DNA from: an uncultured Aquimarina sp.
Lineage (GTDB): Bacteria > Bacteroidota > Bacteroidia > Flavobacteriales > Flavobacteriaceae
Direction: 5' to 3'
Length of the DNA: 64,000 nucleotides
NCBI GenBank assembly: GCA_947497175.1
Contig: CANMFM010000008.1
Coordinates: 186,001 to 250,000 of the forward strand
In this document: piece after piece, positions 1 to 8,536 of the stretch
Layout of the letters: each line of letters begins with the position of its first letter
Position numbering within the stretch: position 1 is the first letter of the stretch
Program-made: the position numbers and the translations under genes
Notes under the pieces: generated by a model
Told to the model about the DNA's origin: nothing
Seen by the model: only the letters and a program-made list of their open reading frames with translations
Database searches by the model: none

Positions 1-1
1 A

Positions 2-136
2 GATATGTTACAATCTGAAAGAGGTCCGCTGATTCTTGAAGTAAATTCTTCTCCCGGACTAGAAGGTATCGAGACAGCAACCGGAAAAGATATCGCAAAT
101 TATATGATTCGATATGTTGAAAGAAATGCAGAATAA
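2..136 (+). CDS. rimK: RimK-family ATP-grasp ligase, C-terminal end only
   Basis: Only the last 44 codons are present; the gene begins before the window. The reading frame starts at base 2 and ends at a TAA at 134-136. The segment [12 protein letters not shown] is the conserved end of the ATP-grasp fold in RimK-type ligases, where the Glu and Asn coordinate magnesium. RimK adds glutamate residues to ribosomal protein S6 in E. coli; the substrate here is unknown. The next gene starts inside its 3' end, so the two are probably translated together. The family call is good; exact specificity cannot be read from this fragment. Confidence 0.8.
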   Translation, partial: DMLQSERGPLILEVNSSPGLEGIETATGKDIANYMIRYVERNAE

Positions 137-1085
137 AGAAATTGAAGTTTTAGGACAAGCAGTTTCAAAAGGGAAAGGAATTCAGGTTAATCTTGATATT
201 GCAAAATTGCATACGAGAACAAAAATCGAAGTTCCCATTATTATTGAGCGTGCTAAACTGGATGGACCTTGTATTTTATTCACCGGAGGAATTCATGGCA
301 ATGAAATCAATGGGATAGAAATTGTACGACAATTGATATCAAAAGGGTTTAACAAACCAAAAAAAGGTACTGTGATATGCATCCCGGTAGTTAATATATT
401 CGGGTTTTTAAACCAAACACGTCAATTTCCCGATGGTAGAGATTTGAATCGAGTCTTCCCAGGAAGCAAAAGAGGTTCTTTGGCAAGTAGGTTTGCCTAT
501 CATTTAATGACAGAAGTTGTACCGCATATTGATTATTGTATAGATTACCACACCGGTGGCGGAGAACGTTTTAATATTCCCCAGGTTAGGGTGAACGATG
601 ATGAGGAAATATTGAAATTAGCAGCGGTTTTCGGAGCTCCATTTGTATTTAAATCAAAAAACAGAGAAAAATCGTTCAGAGAATCATCGATCAAACTTGG
701 TAAAAAAGTACTGTTGTTTGAAGGTGGAAAATCAATGTTTTTAGACGATACTGTCACCGAAAGTGGAATTTTAGGAGCCCTAAGAATTATGCATCATTTG
801 GGTATGAGAGATTTTAGTAACGAGATTGATAAGGAAAACAATGCCAAAGAATCTCCTGTGATCATTGAAAACTCTTCTTGGGTAAGGGCAAAATATTCGG
901 GAATGTACCGCTCTAACGTTAAGATTGGAAGTTTTATAGAAAAAGGAAGTCGGATCGGTAGTATTTCAGATCCTTTCGGTGATTTTGAAAGGCAAATTAA
1001 AGCTCCAAATTCTGGTTATGTAATTTGTTCTAACCAATCGCCTATTGTTAATCAAGGAGATGCTTTAATACACTTGTCAAGATAA
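126..1085 (+). CDS. Succinylglutamate desuccinylase/aspartoacylase family zinc hydrolase (M14)
   Basis: A protein of about 319 residues in the AstE/AspA branch of the M14 carboxypeptidase fold. Zinc-ligand motifs are visible: GGIHGNE (H and E) near the N-terminus and DYHTGG further on. These proteins remove acyl groups from amino acids or cleave small amides. The C-terminal 80 residues look like the beta-barrel tail seen in this family ([20 protein letters not shown]). The start at ATG 126 overlaps rimK by 11 bases; an in-frame ATG at 114 would overlap it by 23. RimK and this hydrolase are commonly paired, suggesting that one adds and the other removes a glutamyl-type group; that functional link is inference. 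Confidence 0.85.
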   Translation: MQNKEIEVLGQAVSKGKGIQVNLDIAKLHTRTKIEVPIIIERAKLDGPCILFTGGIHGNEINGIEIVRQLISKGFNKPKKGTVICIPVVNIFGFLNQTRQFPDGRDLNRVFPGSKRGSLASRFAYHLMTEVVPHIDYCIDYHTGGGERFNIPQVRVNDDEEILKLAAVFGAPFVFKSKNREKSFRESSIKLGKKVLLFEGGKSMFLDDTVTESGILGALRIMHHLGMRDFSNEIDKENNAKESPVIIENSSWVRAKYSGMYRSNVKIGSFIEKGSRIGSISDPFGDFERQIKAPNSGYVICSNQSPIVNQGDALIHLSR

Positions 1086-1286
1086 TATTTGAATAGCGAT
1101 GAAAAAATGATCATCTGTATACTACTTGAAGTTTTACAAAAGCTATAAAACACTATAGGATCAAAGGATAATTTTCATAACCTAATTTTACGTTTAGGGT
1201 CTTGTGATTTTAAAGTGATGTCTACTATATTTCAACAGATGTTTCTACAGGCAGAGAGGTATAGTTTACTTTTGAGAAAAAATAAT

Positions 1287-1315
1287 TTTGGTAATTCATA
1301 TTTTTAGTATGTTTG
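1287..1315 (+). promoter_or_regulatory. Bacteroidota housekeeping promoter for the ncRNA at 1321
   Basis: TTTG at 1287-1290 and TATGTTTG at 1308-1315 are separated by 17 bases, matching the flavobacterial TTG-N17-23-TANNTTTG consensus exactly. Transcription would begin near 1320-1323, just where the outer arm of the structured RNA starts and about 280 bases before the next coding start. Confidence 0.65.
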
Positions 1316-1320
1316 TACCA

Positions 1321-1514
1321 TAATGAGTTCATAAATAAGAACGCATTGCCTTTAAAAAATGAAATCTTTTTTCAGATTCGGGCTTAGGAGAATAAAGAAG
1401 TCTACTCCAAAAGCTGCCTTAGGGATAGGGATCCGAATTCTCAGGCTGACTTCTGAAACTCATACTGCATTTTTGCTGTTAGTGCAAAAGTCTTTTGCAC
1501 CGTCCACTATTTTT
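1321..1514 (+). ncRNA. ssrS: Candidate rod-shaped non-coding RNA, 6S (SsrS, 6S-Flavo)-like
   Basis: No good open frame occupies this stretch, but it folds by eye into one long rod. Paired arms are 1343-1347 with 1481-1485, 1355-1361 with 1468-1474, 1370-1376 with 1452-1458, and 1381-1393 with 1437-1447 (two-base bulge). An unpaired bubble of about 8 by 9 bases (1362-1369 against 1459-1467) lies in the middle. A closing stem, central bubble and terminal stem in about 185 bases is the architecture of 6S RNA, which mimics an open promoter and binds RNA polymerase. A consensus promoter lies directly upstream, and a hairpin at 1482-1500 followed by T's closes the unit. A leader or riboswitch of the downstream speA gene is the main alternative. 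Identity as 6S is inference from shape, not from sequence comparison. Confidence 0.5.
1482..1514 (+). terminator. Hairpin at the end of the candidate ncRNA
   Basis: GTGCAAAAG at 1482-1490 and CTTTTGCAC at 1492-1500 are perfect complements, 9 bp with a very tight turn. A run of five T's follows at 1510-1514, nine bases after the stem, so this is an imperfect intrinsic terminator or processing site. The left arm competes with the outer rod stem of the ncRNA. Confidence 0.45.
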
Positions 1515-1604
1515 ATTATACGTATTTGAGTTGATTAGAAATGATCCAACCGCTACTCTATTTGAAGTAATTCAAACATTTTTTAATTATTTAATTACAA
1601 AACA

Positions 1605-3059
1605 ATGAAAACAAAATATTTTGATCTCATCGATCAAACTTTTGATTTTCCTCAGGAAGAGTTTGCTTTAAAGAACGACTCGCTTCACTTCCACGGAATT
1701 GATTTAAAAGCACTTATAAAAGAACATGGTGCGCCGCTTAAATTTACATACCTGCCAAAAATCTCAGAAAATATAAACCGGGCAAAAAGTTGGTTTACAG
1801 ATGCTATTAACAAGAATAATTACAAGGGTTCTTACCACTATTGTTATTGCACCAAAAGCTCTCATTTTAAACATGTATTAGATGAAGCTTTAAAAAATGA
1901 CATACATATTGAAACATCATCAGCTTTCGATATTGATATTGTTGAGAATCTAAAAGCCGCAGGAAAAATCAATGACAATACTTACATTGTAAGTAACGGT
2001 TTTAAACGTGATCAGTATATTCAAAATATTGGGCGATTAATTAATAACGGGCATCGCAATTGTATCCCGGTTATTGATAACTATGAAGAAATTAATCTTT
2101 TAAGTGAAGTAATAAAGGATAACTATAATATTGGTATCCGTATCGCATCAGAAGAAGAGCCAAAATTTGAGTTTTATACATCCCGATTAGGTATTGGATA
2201 TAAAAATATTGTTCCATTTTATAATAAAGAAATTAAAGATAATCCGAAAGTGACATTAAAAATGTTACACTTCTTTATTAATACTGGTATAAGAGATACC
2301 GCATATTATTGGAACGAGTTATTGAAATGTATGAAGGTGTACGTAAATCTAAAAAGGGTTTGCCCTAGCCTGGATAGCCTTAATATTGGAGGTGGTTTTC
2401 CTATTAAAAATTCATTGGCTTTTGAGTATGATTATGCCTATATGGTCAATGAAATTGTACAGCAAATCAAGCAAACCTGTGATGAGGCAGGTGTAGATGT
2501 CCCAAATATATTTACTGAATTTGGTAGTTTCACTGTTGGAGAAAGTGGTGGTGCTCTTTATGAAGTACTGTATCAAAAGCAACAAAATGATAGAGAAAAG
2601 TGGAATATGATTAATTCTTCTTTTATCACAACAATTCCAGATACATGGGCAATTAATAAACGATTTATAATGCTTCCTGTAGGTGATTGGGATAAAGAAT
2701 ATGAACGTGTATTGCTAGGAGGTCTTACCTGCGATAGCGACGATTATTATAATAGCGAACAACATATGAATGCCATTTACCTTCCCAAGTATACTAAAGA
2801 AAAACCATTATACATAGGTTTTTTCAATACAGGCGCTTACCAAGAAACTATTGGTGGTTTTGGTGGATTACAGCATTGCCTGATCCCACAGCCTAAACAT
2901 GTTATTATTAACAGGGATGAAGAAGATAATTTGACTACTTCTGTTTTTGCACCTCAACAAACCTCAGAACAGTTATTATCGATTCTAGGGTATCAAAACA
3001 CGACAAAAGAAAACGTTTTAGAATATTCAAAGAAAGAAAAACATATACAAACCAATTAG
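1605..3059 (+). CDS. speA: Arginine decarboxylase, PLP-dependent fold III
   Basis: A 484-residue protein of the alanine-racemase-fold decarboxylases (Orn/Lys/Arg group). YCTKSSHF near residue 80 is the position of the PLP lysine (usually YAxKAN), HIETSSAFDID follows as in the family, and a glycine-rich phosphate-binding motif, NIGGGFP, lies near residue 260. The length fits the short arginine decarboxylase form typical of Bacteroidota, not the 630-residue E. coli SpeA. It would make agmatine from arginine. An agmatinase follows 25 bases downstream, which supports arginine over ornithine or lysine as substrate. The start is ATG 1605 after an A/T-rich leader. Confidence 0.85.
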   Translation: MKTKYFDLIDQTFDFPQEEFALKNDSLHFHGIDLKALIKEHGAPLKFTYLPKISENINRAKSWFTDAINKNNYKGSYHYCYCTKSSHFKHVLDEALKNDIHIETSSAFDIDIVENLKAAGKINDNTYIVSNGFKRDQYIQNIGRLINNGHRNCIPVIDNYEEINLLSEVIKDNYNIGIRIASEEEPKFEFYTSRLGIGYKNIVPFYNKEIKDNPKVTLKMLHFFINTGIRDTAYYWNELLKCMKVYVNLKRVCPSLDSLNIGGGFPIKNSLAFEYDYAYMVNEIVQQIKQTCDEAGVDVPNIFTEFGSFTVGESGGALYEVLYQKQQNDREKWNMINSSFITTIPDTWAINKRFIMLPVGDWDKEYERVLLGGLTCDSDDYYNSEQHMNAIYLPKYTKEKPLYIGFFNTGAYQETIGGFGGLQHCLIPQPKHVIINRDEEDNLTTSVFAPQQTSEQLLSILGYQNTTKENVLEYSKKEKHIQTN

Positions 3060-3084
3060 TCTATTAAAACCAAACATTTTCAAA

Positions 3085-4026
3085 ATGGAAACTAAGAAAA
3101 CATACGCCGGAATCCCAGAGCAATATGCTGGCTATGACAAATCAAAAGTAGTATTGATCCCTGTTCCTTACGATGGAACGAGCACTTGGGGTAAGGGGGC
3201 CGATAAAGGTCCTGAAGCTTTTTTGCACGCCTCAGAACATATGGAGCTCTATGATATAGAAACTGATAGTGAAGTATATAAACAAGGAATTTATCTTTCT
3301 GATCCTGTTCATGAAAATACGTCACCCGAGGCCATGGTCACCCAAGTTCATAATGTCGTTAAATCTAACATCAAAAGAAACAAATTTGTTACACTCTTTG
3401 GGGGAGAACACTCTATTTCTATTGGTGCCATCCGCGCTTTTGATGAATGTTTTGATAATTTAACGGTAATTCAGATTGATGCCCACGCGGACCTTAGAAA
3501 AAAGTACGAAGGATCACAATACAACCACGCATGTGCATTGTACGAAGCCAATCAAAATACAAATTTGATACAAATTGGGATTCGCAGTATGGATGCCTCA
3601 GAGCGATTTGTAATGAACACCGATAATGTATTTTTCGCACATGAAATGGCAAATGATGATTATTGGATGGATAATGCGCTAGAGTTGATGACAGATAATG
3701 TCTATATCACATTTGATCTGGACGCCTTAGACCCTTCTATTCTTCCTTCGACAGGAACACCAGAACCAGGAGGACTACTGTGGTACGAAACCCTAGAGTT
3801 TCTAAAAAAAGTATTTGAAGAGAAAAATGTAGTAGGTTTTGATATTGTAGAATTATGTCCGAATGAAAAAGATAAGTCATCAGATTTTGCTGCAGCCAAA
3901 TTGTATTATAAGATGTTGAGTTATAAGTTTTCAGAACAGGATGTGGATGACGAAAATGAAAACTTATACACCTATCAAAAAGAAAACAATATTAATAAAC
4001 TAAAGTACGATCAGGATGAAGACTAA
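3085..4026 (+). CDS. speB: Agmatinase (ureohydrolase family)
   Basis: A 313-residue arginase/agmatinase-fold enzyme that hydrolyses agmatine to putrescine and urea. The binuclear manganese motifs are all visible: GGEHS, DAHADLR and, further on, TFDLDALDPS. It follows the arginine decarboxylase and overlaps the next gene by 11 bases, so the three genes are very likely one operon making putrescine and then a larger polyamine. A guanidinobutyrase or formimidoglutamase activity is possible for the fold but unlikely in this context. Confidence 0.9.
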   Translation: METKKTYAGIPEQYAGYDKSKVVLIPVPYDGTSTWGKGADKGPEAFLHASEHMELYDIETDSEVYKQGIYLSDPVHENTSPEAMVTQVHNVVKSNIKRNKFVTLFGGEHSISIGAIRAFDECFDNLTVIQIDAHADLRKKYEGSQYNHACALYEANQNTNLIQIGIRSMDASERFVMNTDNVFFAHEMANDDYWMDNALELMTDNVYITFDLDALDPSILPSTGTPEPGGLLWYETLEFLKKVFEEKNVVGFDIVELCPNEKDKSSDFAAAKLYYKMLSYKFSEQDVDDENENLYTYQKENNINKLKYDQDED

Positions 4027-4990
4027 AGGAGCCATCTCCCAATTTGTAGAAAAATATTATTTGCATTTTAATGCAGCTACTCTTGTAGATGCAGCCAAAG
4101 CATACGAGTCACAAGTTACAAAAGGAGGTAAAATGCTTGTATCATTAGCAGGAGCCATGAGTACGGCAGAACTTGGTAAAATCTTTGCAGAAATGATCCG
4201 CAAGGATAAAGTACATATTATTTCTTGTACCGGAGCCAACCTTGAAGAAGATATCATGAATTTGGTCGCGCATAGCCATTATGAAAGAGTACCTGATTAC
4301 CGCGATCTTACTCCACAGCAAGAATGGGATTTGCTAGAACGTGGATTAAATCGCGTTACCGATACTTGTATTCCTGAAGAAGAAGCTTTCAGAAGGTTAC
4401 AACAACATATTTTCAAGATTTGGAAAGACACCGAAAGTAGAGGAGAACGCTTGTTTCCGCACGAATTTATGTATAAAATGCTTCTTTCTGGAGTTTTGGA
4501 GCAGTACTATGAAATAGATATTAAAGATAGTTGGATGTATGCTGCGGCCAAAGCTAATCTTCCAATGGTAGTACCAGGTTGGGAAGACAGTACAATGGGT
4601 AACATCTTTGCGAGCTATGTCATGAAAGGAGAACTTAAAGCAAGTACGATGAAATCTGGCATCGAATATATGACTTTCTTAGCAGATTGGTATACCGATA
4701 ATTCTAAAAATGGAATTGGGTTTTTCCAGATTGGGGGTGGTATAGCCGGAGACTTTCCGATTTGCGTCGTGCCCATGTTATATCAGGATATGGAACGCAC
4801 TGATACCCCTTTTTGGAATTATTTTTGCCAAATAAGTGACTCGACAACAAGTTATGGGTCGTATAGCGGAGCAGTACCAAATGAAAAGATTACTTGGGGT
4901 AAACTAGATATAGACACACCTAAGTTTATAATTGAGAGTGATGCTACCATTGTAGCACCATTAATATTTGCTTACTTATTAGATATGTAA
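4016..4990 (+). CDS. Deoxyhypusine synthase-family protein, probable polyamine (homospermidine-type) synthase
   Basis: A 324-residue protein clearly of the deoxyhypusine synthase family: an NAD-binding fold with SLAGAMSTAELG and SCTGANLEED, and the active-site segment ending ITWGK with the catalytic lysine at about residue 296. Bacteria lack the eIF5A substrate, so bacterial members are thought to move an aminobutyl group to a small amine instead. Its place directly after speA-speB supports use of putrescine (or agmatine) to build homospermidine, a polyamine common in flavobacteria. The product is inference. It overlaps the speB stop by 11 bases. Confidence 0.85.
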   Translation: MKTKGAISQFVEKYYLHFNAATLVDAAKAYESQVTKGGKMLVSLAGAMSTAELGKIFAEMIRKDKVHIISCTGANLEEDIMNLVAHSHYERVPDYRDLTPQQEWDLLERGLNRVTDTCIPEEEAFRRLQQHIFKIWKDTESRGERLFPHEFMYKMLLSGVLEQYYEIDIKDSWMYAAAKANLPMVVPGWEDSTMGNIFASYVMKGELKASTMKSGIEYMTFLADWYTDNSKNGIGFFQIGGGIAGDFPICVVPMLYQDMERTDTPFWNYFCQISDSTTSYGSYSGAVPNEKITWGKLDIDTPKFIIESDATIVAPLIFAYLLDM

Positions 4991-4994
4991 AGAA

Positions 4995-5297
4995 ATGAGA
5001 ACATCTAGAAATAACAATTTAAAAAGGGTAATTGTTGACTTTAAGAAGCTCAATGATAATATTCTAAACTTATTGGTTACAAAATTTCCTAACGGATATG
5101 ATAGGGATGACATTATTACCTTTAGAAATGCTCAAAATGAAATTGTAGAGTGTGTTGAGGTAAAAACCGAGGATACGTTGTATCTTGTTAAAGTTAGTAA
5201 AAGACTGGTATCGGCTATGGAAGATTATGAAGAAGAAGAAGATGAACCCGGAGGAGAATTTGACACTGATATCCCTGAAGAATCTGATTTAGAATAA
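4995..5297 (+). CDS. Small acidic conserved hypothetical protein of the polyamine operon
   Basis: A 100-residue soluble protein, not recognised. The N-terminal 15 residues are basic and the last 25 strongly acidic (runs of Glu/Asp ending SDLE). No signal peptide or membrane segment is visible. It starts four bases after the preceding stop codon, so it is translated as part of the speA-speB-DHS operon. A role in polyamine metabolism is suggested only by position. The acidic tail could bind a cationic polyamine, which is speculation. Confidence 0.65.
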   Translation: MRTSRNNNLKRVIVDFKKLNDNILNLLVTKFPNGYDRDDIITFRNAQNEIVECVEVKTEDTLYLVKVSKRLVSAMEDYEEEEDEPGGEFDTDIPEESDLE

Positions 5298-5676
5298 TCA
5301 AATTAGTTTAGTTTTTGATCCGCTGGTTTTCAATACACAACAAATTTAGAGCAAGTAAAAACAATTTTAATTTATTTGGGGGGGATATTACACTGGTTTG
5401 GTTTACAATAGCCAAAAACATAGAATACAGTAATATCACTATGCGAACCACCTAATAATGATCGCCAAAGTAAACTGTTTTATCATGTATATGAAAAGAG
5501 CAAATCTTATGAGTATATAACCAATTTAAATACAATATGTTAGACACATATATAAAAAGAAAAAACATGTGTCATATTACATAAAATAGATACTGGTGTT
5601 GATGAGTCTGATTAAAAAATCGACTTCTACAGCATTACAAGTCTGACGCTTAATAAAAACTAAAATCTCAAATAGT
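5298..5676. other. 379-base intergenic stretch without a gene
   Basis: Very AT-rich. It holds a run of seven G's at 5378-5384 and a 7-bp inverted repeat (5543-5549 with 5567-5573, loop of 17 bases). I see no complete promoter match and no convincing small reading frame. Confidence 0.5.
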
Positions 5677-6099
5677 ATGAAAATGCAATTCCATTTGGCC
5701 TTGCCTTGCGAGGATATAGAAAAAACTAAAGATTTTTATGTATATACTCTAGGAGGAAAACAAGGTAGAAGTACTGATTCCTGGATAGATATCAATTTAT
5801 ACGGCAATCAACTTACTTTTACTGAAGCTGGTGCGTTTCATTTTAATTATAAAAATTATCGTCTTGGTGGAGAGGTAGTCCCATCTTTTCACTTTGGGGT
5901 TATTGTTGATGTAGCGCTGTGGGGTAAATTATATTCCAAATTGTTTTCAATGAATCTTGAGGTAACAACAGAAACTACCTTTTTTCCGGACAAAACAGGG
6001 GAACATCTTTCATTTTTTGTGAAAGATCCAAATGGGTACATGGTAGAATTTAAAAGTTTTAAAAATCCCAATGAGGTTTTTAGCGATCAGCAGGACTAG
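5677..6099 (+). CDS. VOC (glyoxalase/bleomycin resistance) family protein
   Basis: A 140-residue single-domain protein of the vicinal oxygen chelate superfamily. The N-terminal FHLALPCEDIEKTKDFY is the classic first strand and helix, with His as first metal ligand. FVKDPNGYMVEFK near the end carries the terminal Glu ligand. Members include glyoxalases, dioxygenases and antibiotic-binding proteins; the substrate cannot be deduced. The gene stands alone after a long intergenic gap and is followed closely by the RMD1-like gene in the same direction. Confidence 0.85.
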   Translation: MKMQFHLALPCEDIEKTKDFYVYTLGGKQGRSTDSWIDINLYGNQLTFTEAGAFHFNYKNYRLGGEVVPSFHFGVIVDVALWGKLYSKLFSMNLEVTTETTFFPDKTGEHLSFFVKDPNGYMVEFKSFKNPNEVFSDQQD

Positions 6100-6128
6100 A
6101 CAACTACATATATAATTATACCTTGAAA

Positions 6129-6914
6129 ATGAAAACTAAAGTGTTATCCATACAAATCGCTGATACCATTCGCATCAGAGATTGTAAAAAACGTATACAG
6201 GAAACTTTGCTATTTTCAGATTCTGATGAGCTCTTTTATAAATGCCAGAAAGATCAATATGTTTATATTTTTAAATATGGTGTGGTATGCTTCTACAATT
6301 TCACTTCAAATGAAATAGAAGATTTTACAATCAAATTAAATGAATGTAGTAAAAGCGTACTACCAATTGCTAATCAAGTATCAGAAGAACTTGGTATTGA
6401 AGTAAACAAAAAAGAATACCAAGTTGATTTTGATCACATAAAATTAAGAGATAACGACTCTGAAAAAATTCGTTTAGTAATGCTTAATTTATCGCAATCC
6501 GTAGCACTCGATAATTATTCTAATGTATCAGAACAAATTTTAGAAGATACCAGAATACATACCAATTACTTAGAAGAACATGGTAAGTTAGATATTGGCG
6601 GGAAGCGATTGAAACAATACATTGGAAAGGTTTTGAATGTAAAAAATAAGATTTCTGAACACCTGTATATTTTCGATTCACCAGAAATTACTTGGGATGA
6701 CAAAGTATTGAATATTTTAAACAACGATTTAAAAAAGAAGTTTGATTTAAAAGATCGCCATAGAGTAATACACGAACAATTAGACATTGTCAAAGAGAAT
6801 TTGGAGTTATTCAAAGATATTATGTTTCATCGTCAAAGCAGCACATTAGAATGGATCATTATTATTTTAATTTTAGTAGAAGTCGTAGATCTTTTCATTT
6901 TGAAATTGTTATGA
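6129..6914 (+). CDS. RMD1/DUF155 family membrane protein
   Basis: About 261 residues resembling the RMD1 family (DUF155), known from yeast mitochondrial proteins Rmd1 and Rmd8 and from many bacteria. The N-terminal part contains the family-like segment YIFKYGVVCFYNF. The middle is helical and charged, with a possible coiled coil at residues 130-235, and the C-terminus is a hydrophobic anchor (about 240-261, WIIIILILVEVVD). The protein is probably tail-anchored with its bulk in the cytoplasm. The start is placed at ATG 6129; an in-frame TTG sits two codons upstream. Molecular function is not known to me. Confidence 0.75.
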   Translation: MKTKVLSIQIADTIRIRDCKKRIQETLLFSDSDELFYKCQKDQYVYIFKYGVVCFYNFTSNEIEDFTIKLNECSKSVLPIANQVSEELGIEVNKKEYQVDFDHIKLRDNDSEKIRLVMLNLSQSVALDNYSNVSEQILEDTRIHTNYLEEHGKLDIGGKRLKQYIGKVLNVKNKISEHLYIFDSPEITWDDKVLNILNNDLKKKFDLKDRHRVIHEQLDIVKENLELFKDIMFHRQSSTLEWIIIILILVEVVDLFILKLL

Positions 6915-7008
6915 GTATCTTAACATCTAAAAACGTGACCCTTATCTATTTAAGGTGTGATACTAGTAGAATCCAAGAAAAACATTTATCAACTTTAATA
7001 TAAACAAA

Positions 7009-7401
7009 ATGAAAAATTTAAAGATTTTAGTATTCGTAATAACATCGATATGGTTTTGCAGCTATACAGCCATAGCTCAAGAAGAGGAAGAAGTAGAAGA
7101 GATTGAAGAAATCGTGGAAGAAAATCTCCAGGGGCCCGAAACTATAACGGGTACTTTTGATGGTTTTGAAGGAGATCATTATAGCTTCAACTATACCAAT
7201 GAGGAGGATGAGGAAGATTCAATTTTATTCGATAAAATAACTCCGGAAGTTTTGAAAATGTATAATCTAAAAGATAAAAAATATATTGGAAAGACTTTTG
7301 AAATCACTTTCATTTCTGAATCGCAAACCGAAGTAGATGAAGACGGCGATAAGCAAGAATTCATAAAAAGAAGGATAACCGTATTGAAACCTCTTGACTA
7401 A
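7009..7401 (+). CDS. Small secreted acidic protein, unknown function
   Basis: A 130-residue protein with a clear signal peptide (residues 1-23, cleavage expected after AIAQ). A highly acidic stretch rich in Glu and Val/Ile follows. The rest looks like a small beta domain (GTFDGFEGDHYSFNY). I do not recognise the family. It is a single gene, closed by a strong intrinsic terminator at 7458-7491, so it is probably transcribed on its own or with the RMD1 gene 94 bases upstream. Confidence 0.65.
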   Translation: MKNLKILVFVITSIWFCSYTAIAQEEEEVEEIEEIVEENLQGPETITGTFDGFEGDHYSFNYTNEEDEEDSILFDKITPEVLKMYNLKDKKYIGKTFEITFISESQTEVDEDGDKQEFIKRRITVLKPLD

Positions 7402-7457
7402 ACTAATTATTGCTAGTCACTCATAGTCAAAAGATGATGTAAAGGATAGAAAAATGA

Positions 7458-7491
7458 GAATGCCCGCAGAAGTGTGGGCATTCATTTTTTT
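7458..7491 (+). terminator. Intrinsic terminator after the small secreted protein
   Basis: An 11-bp stem (7458-7468 with 7473-7483, one G-U pair) with loop GAAG is followed by a run of T's at 7485-7491. A textbook rho-independent terminator. Confidence 0.85.
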
Positions 7492-7656
7492 CGTATGCAT
7501 TTACCTTTATTTTGTAAAAAATTATCGAATTTAAAGATAAATATTAGTAAAGTTTTGATTTCTATCATTTTGACAGACTACATGGTAGAGAAAAGAAAAT
7601 CACTTAAAAGTGTTACTTAAATTCAATATATTAGATAGAATTAATTTTGAAAACAG

Positions 7657-8265
7657 GTGGTCTGGAAAACAAATACTACGTTGCATACCATAACGGGTAT
7701 CGTGTCTTTCTTGATATTTTGCCAAGTCAATACGGCACAAAGTAAGGCATATGATATTATTTCAAAACAAGACACACTAGGTATGCTAAAGATTTCCAAA
7801 AATGTTATAGAAGATATACATAAATATCACTACGATATTGATATGCGAGTAAAGCTCTTAGTGCAAATCCATTTGAAGTATGAAATAAATGCTACTTACA
7901 ATAAAAATCAGTTACTTTCTGCCAATGTAGATAATATGGTCAATGGAAAACCACACCATTCTTCAACTATTTTATGGCAAGACTCATACTACATCTTACA
8001 TATAAAAAATAGGAAATCACAAAAACTACTCGATCCAATAAGCTACAGCGGTATACTACTTTTTTTTGAAGAGCCCACAGGGGTCGAAAGAGTGTTTTCA
8101 GAGTATTCGGGTCACTTTGGAACCTTAAAATTGATCGGTAAAAATCAGTACGAGCTTTTATTACATAACGGAAAGAAAAATCAATATGTCTATGAAGGTG
8201 GTGTACTCACAAGAGCAAACATCAATAGTTCTATGGTTAATTTTCAACTAAAACTCAAGAGGTGA
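7657..8265 (+). CDS. Secreted DUF6134-like protein
   Basis: A 202-residue exported protein with a signal peptide in the first 28 residues (FLIFCQVNTAQ). The rest is predicted mostly beta strand with repeated ordered segments, as in DUF6134 proteins of Bacteroidota; that family call is from memory and moderate. The frame has no ATG near its 5' end, and the likely start is GTG at 7657. No operon partner is visible: about 250 bases of empty sequence lie upstream and CorA is convergent downstream. Function unknown. Confidence 0.6.
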   Translation: MVWKTNTTLHTITGIVSFLIFCQVNTAQSKAYDIISKQDTLGMLKISKNVIEDIHKYHYDIDMRVKLLVQIHLKYEINATYNKNQLLSANVDNMVNGKPHHSSTILWQDSYYILHIKNRKSQKLLDPISYSGILLFFEEPTGVERVFSEYSGHFGTLKLIGKNQYELLLHNGKKNQYVYEGGVLTRANINSSMVNFQLKLKR

Positions 8266-8536
8266 GGTAAATAAGAGGTGTATTTTATGAATAAGCACTG
8301 TAAAATCGTCATAGCTACTAAAGAAGGATAAAGATTCAAAGAATCTATTATATAGAGAAGAAGTGTCTAGAAAAATTTTACAAAAAAAATTGACGAGCAA
8401 TTTCACAGAAGGACAGTAATAGTGCAAAGCTAAATAGAAGCCAACAGATTGTTAAACGAAGATTTTATAATTCAGGTTTATAAACCATGTAGCACGTTGT
8501 CTTTTTTGTGTTCTTAAAATCAAGAAAACCTATAGA

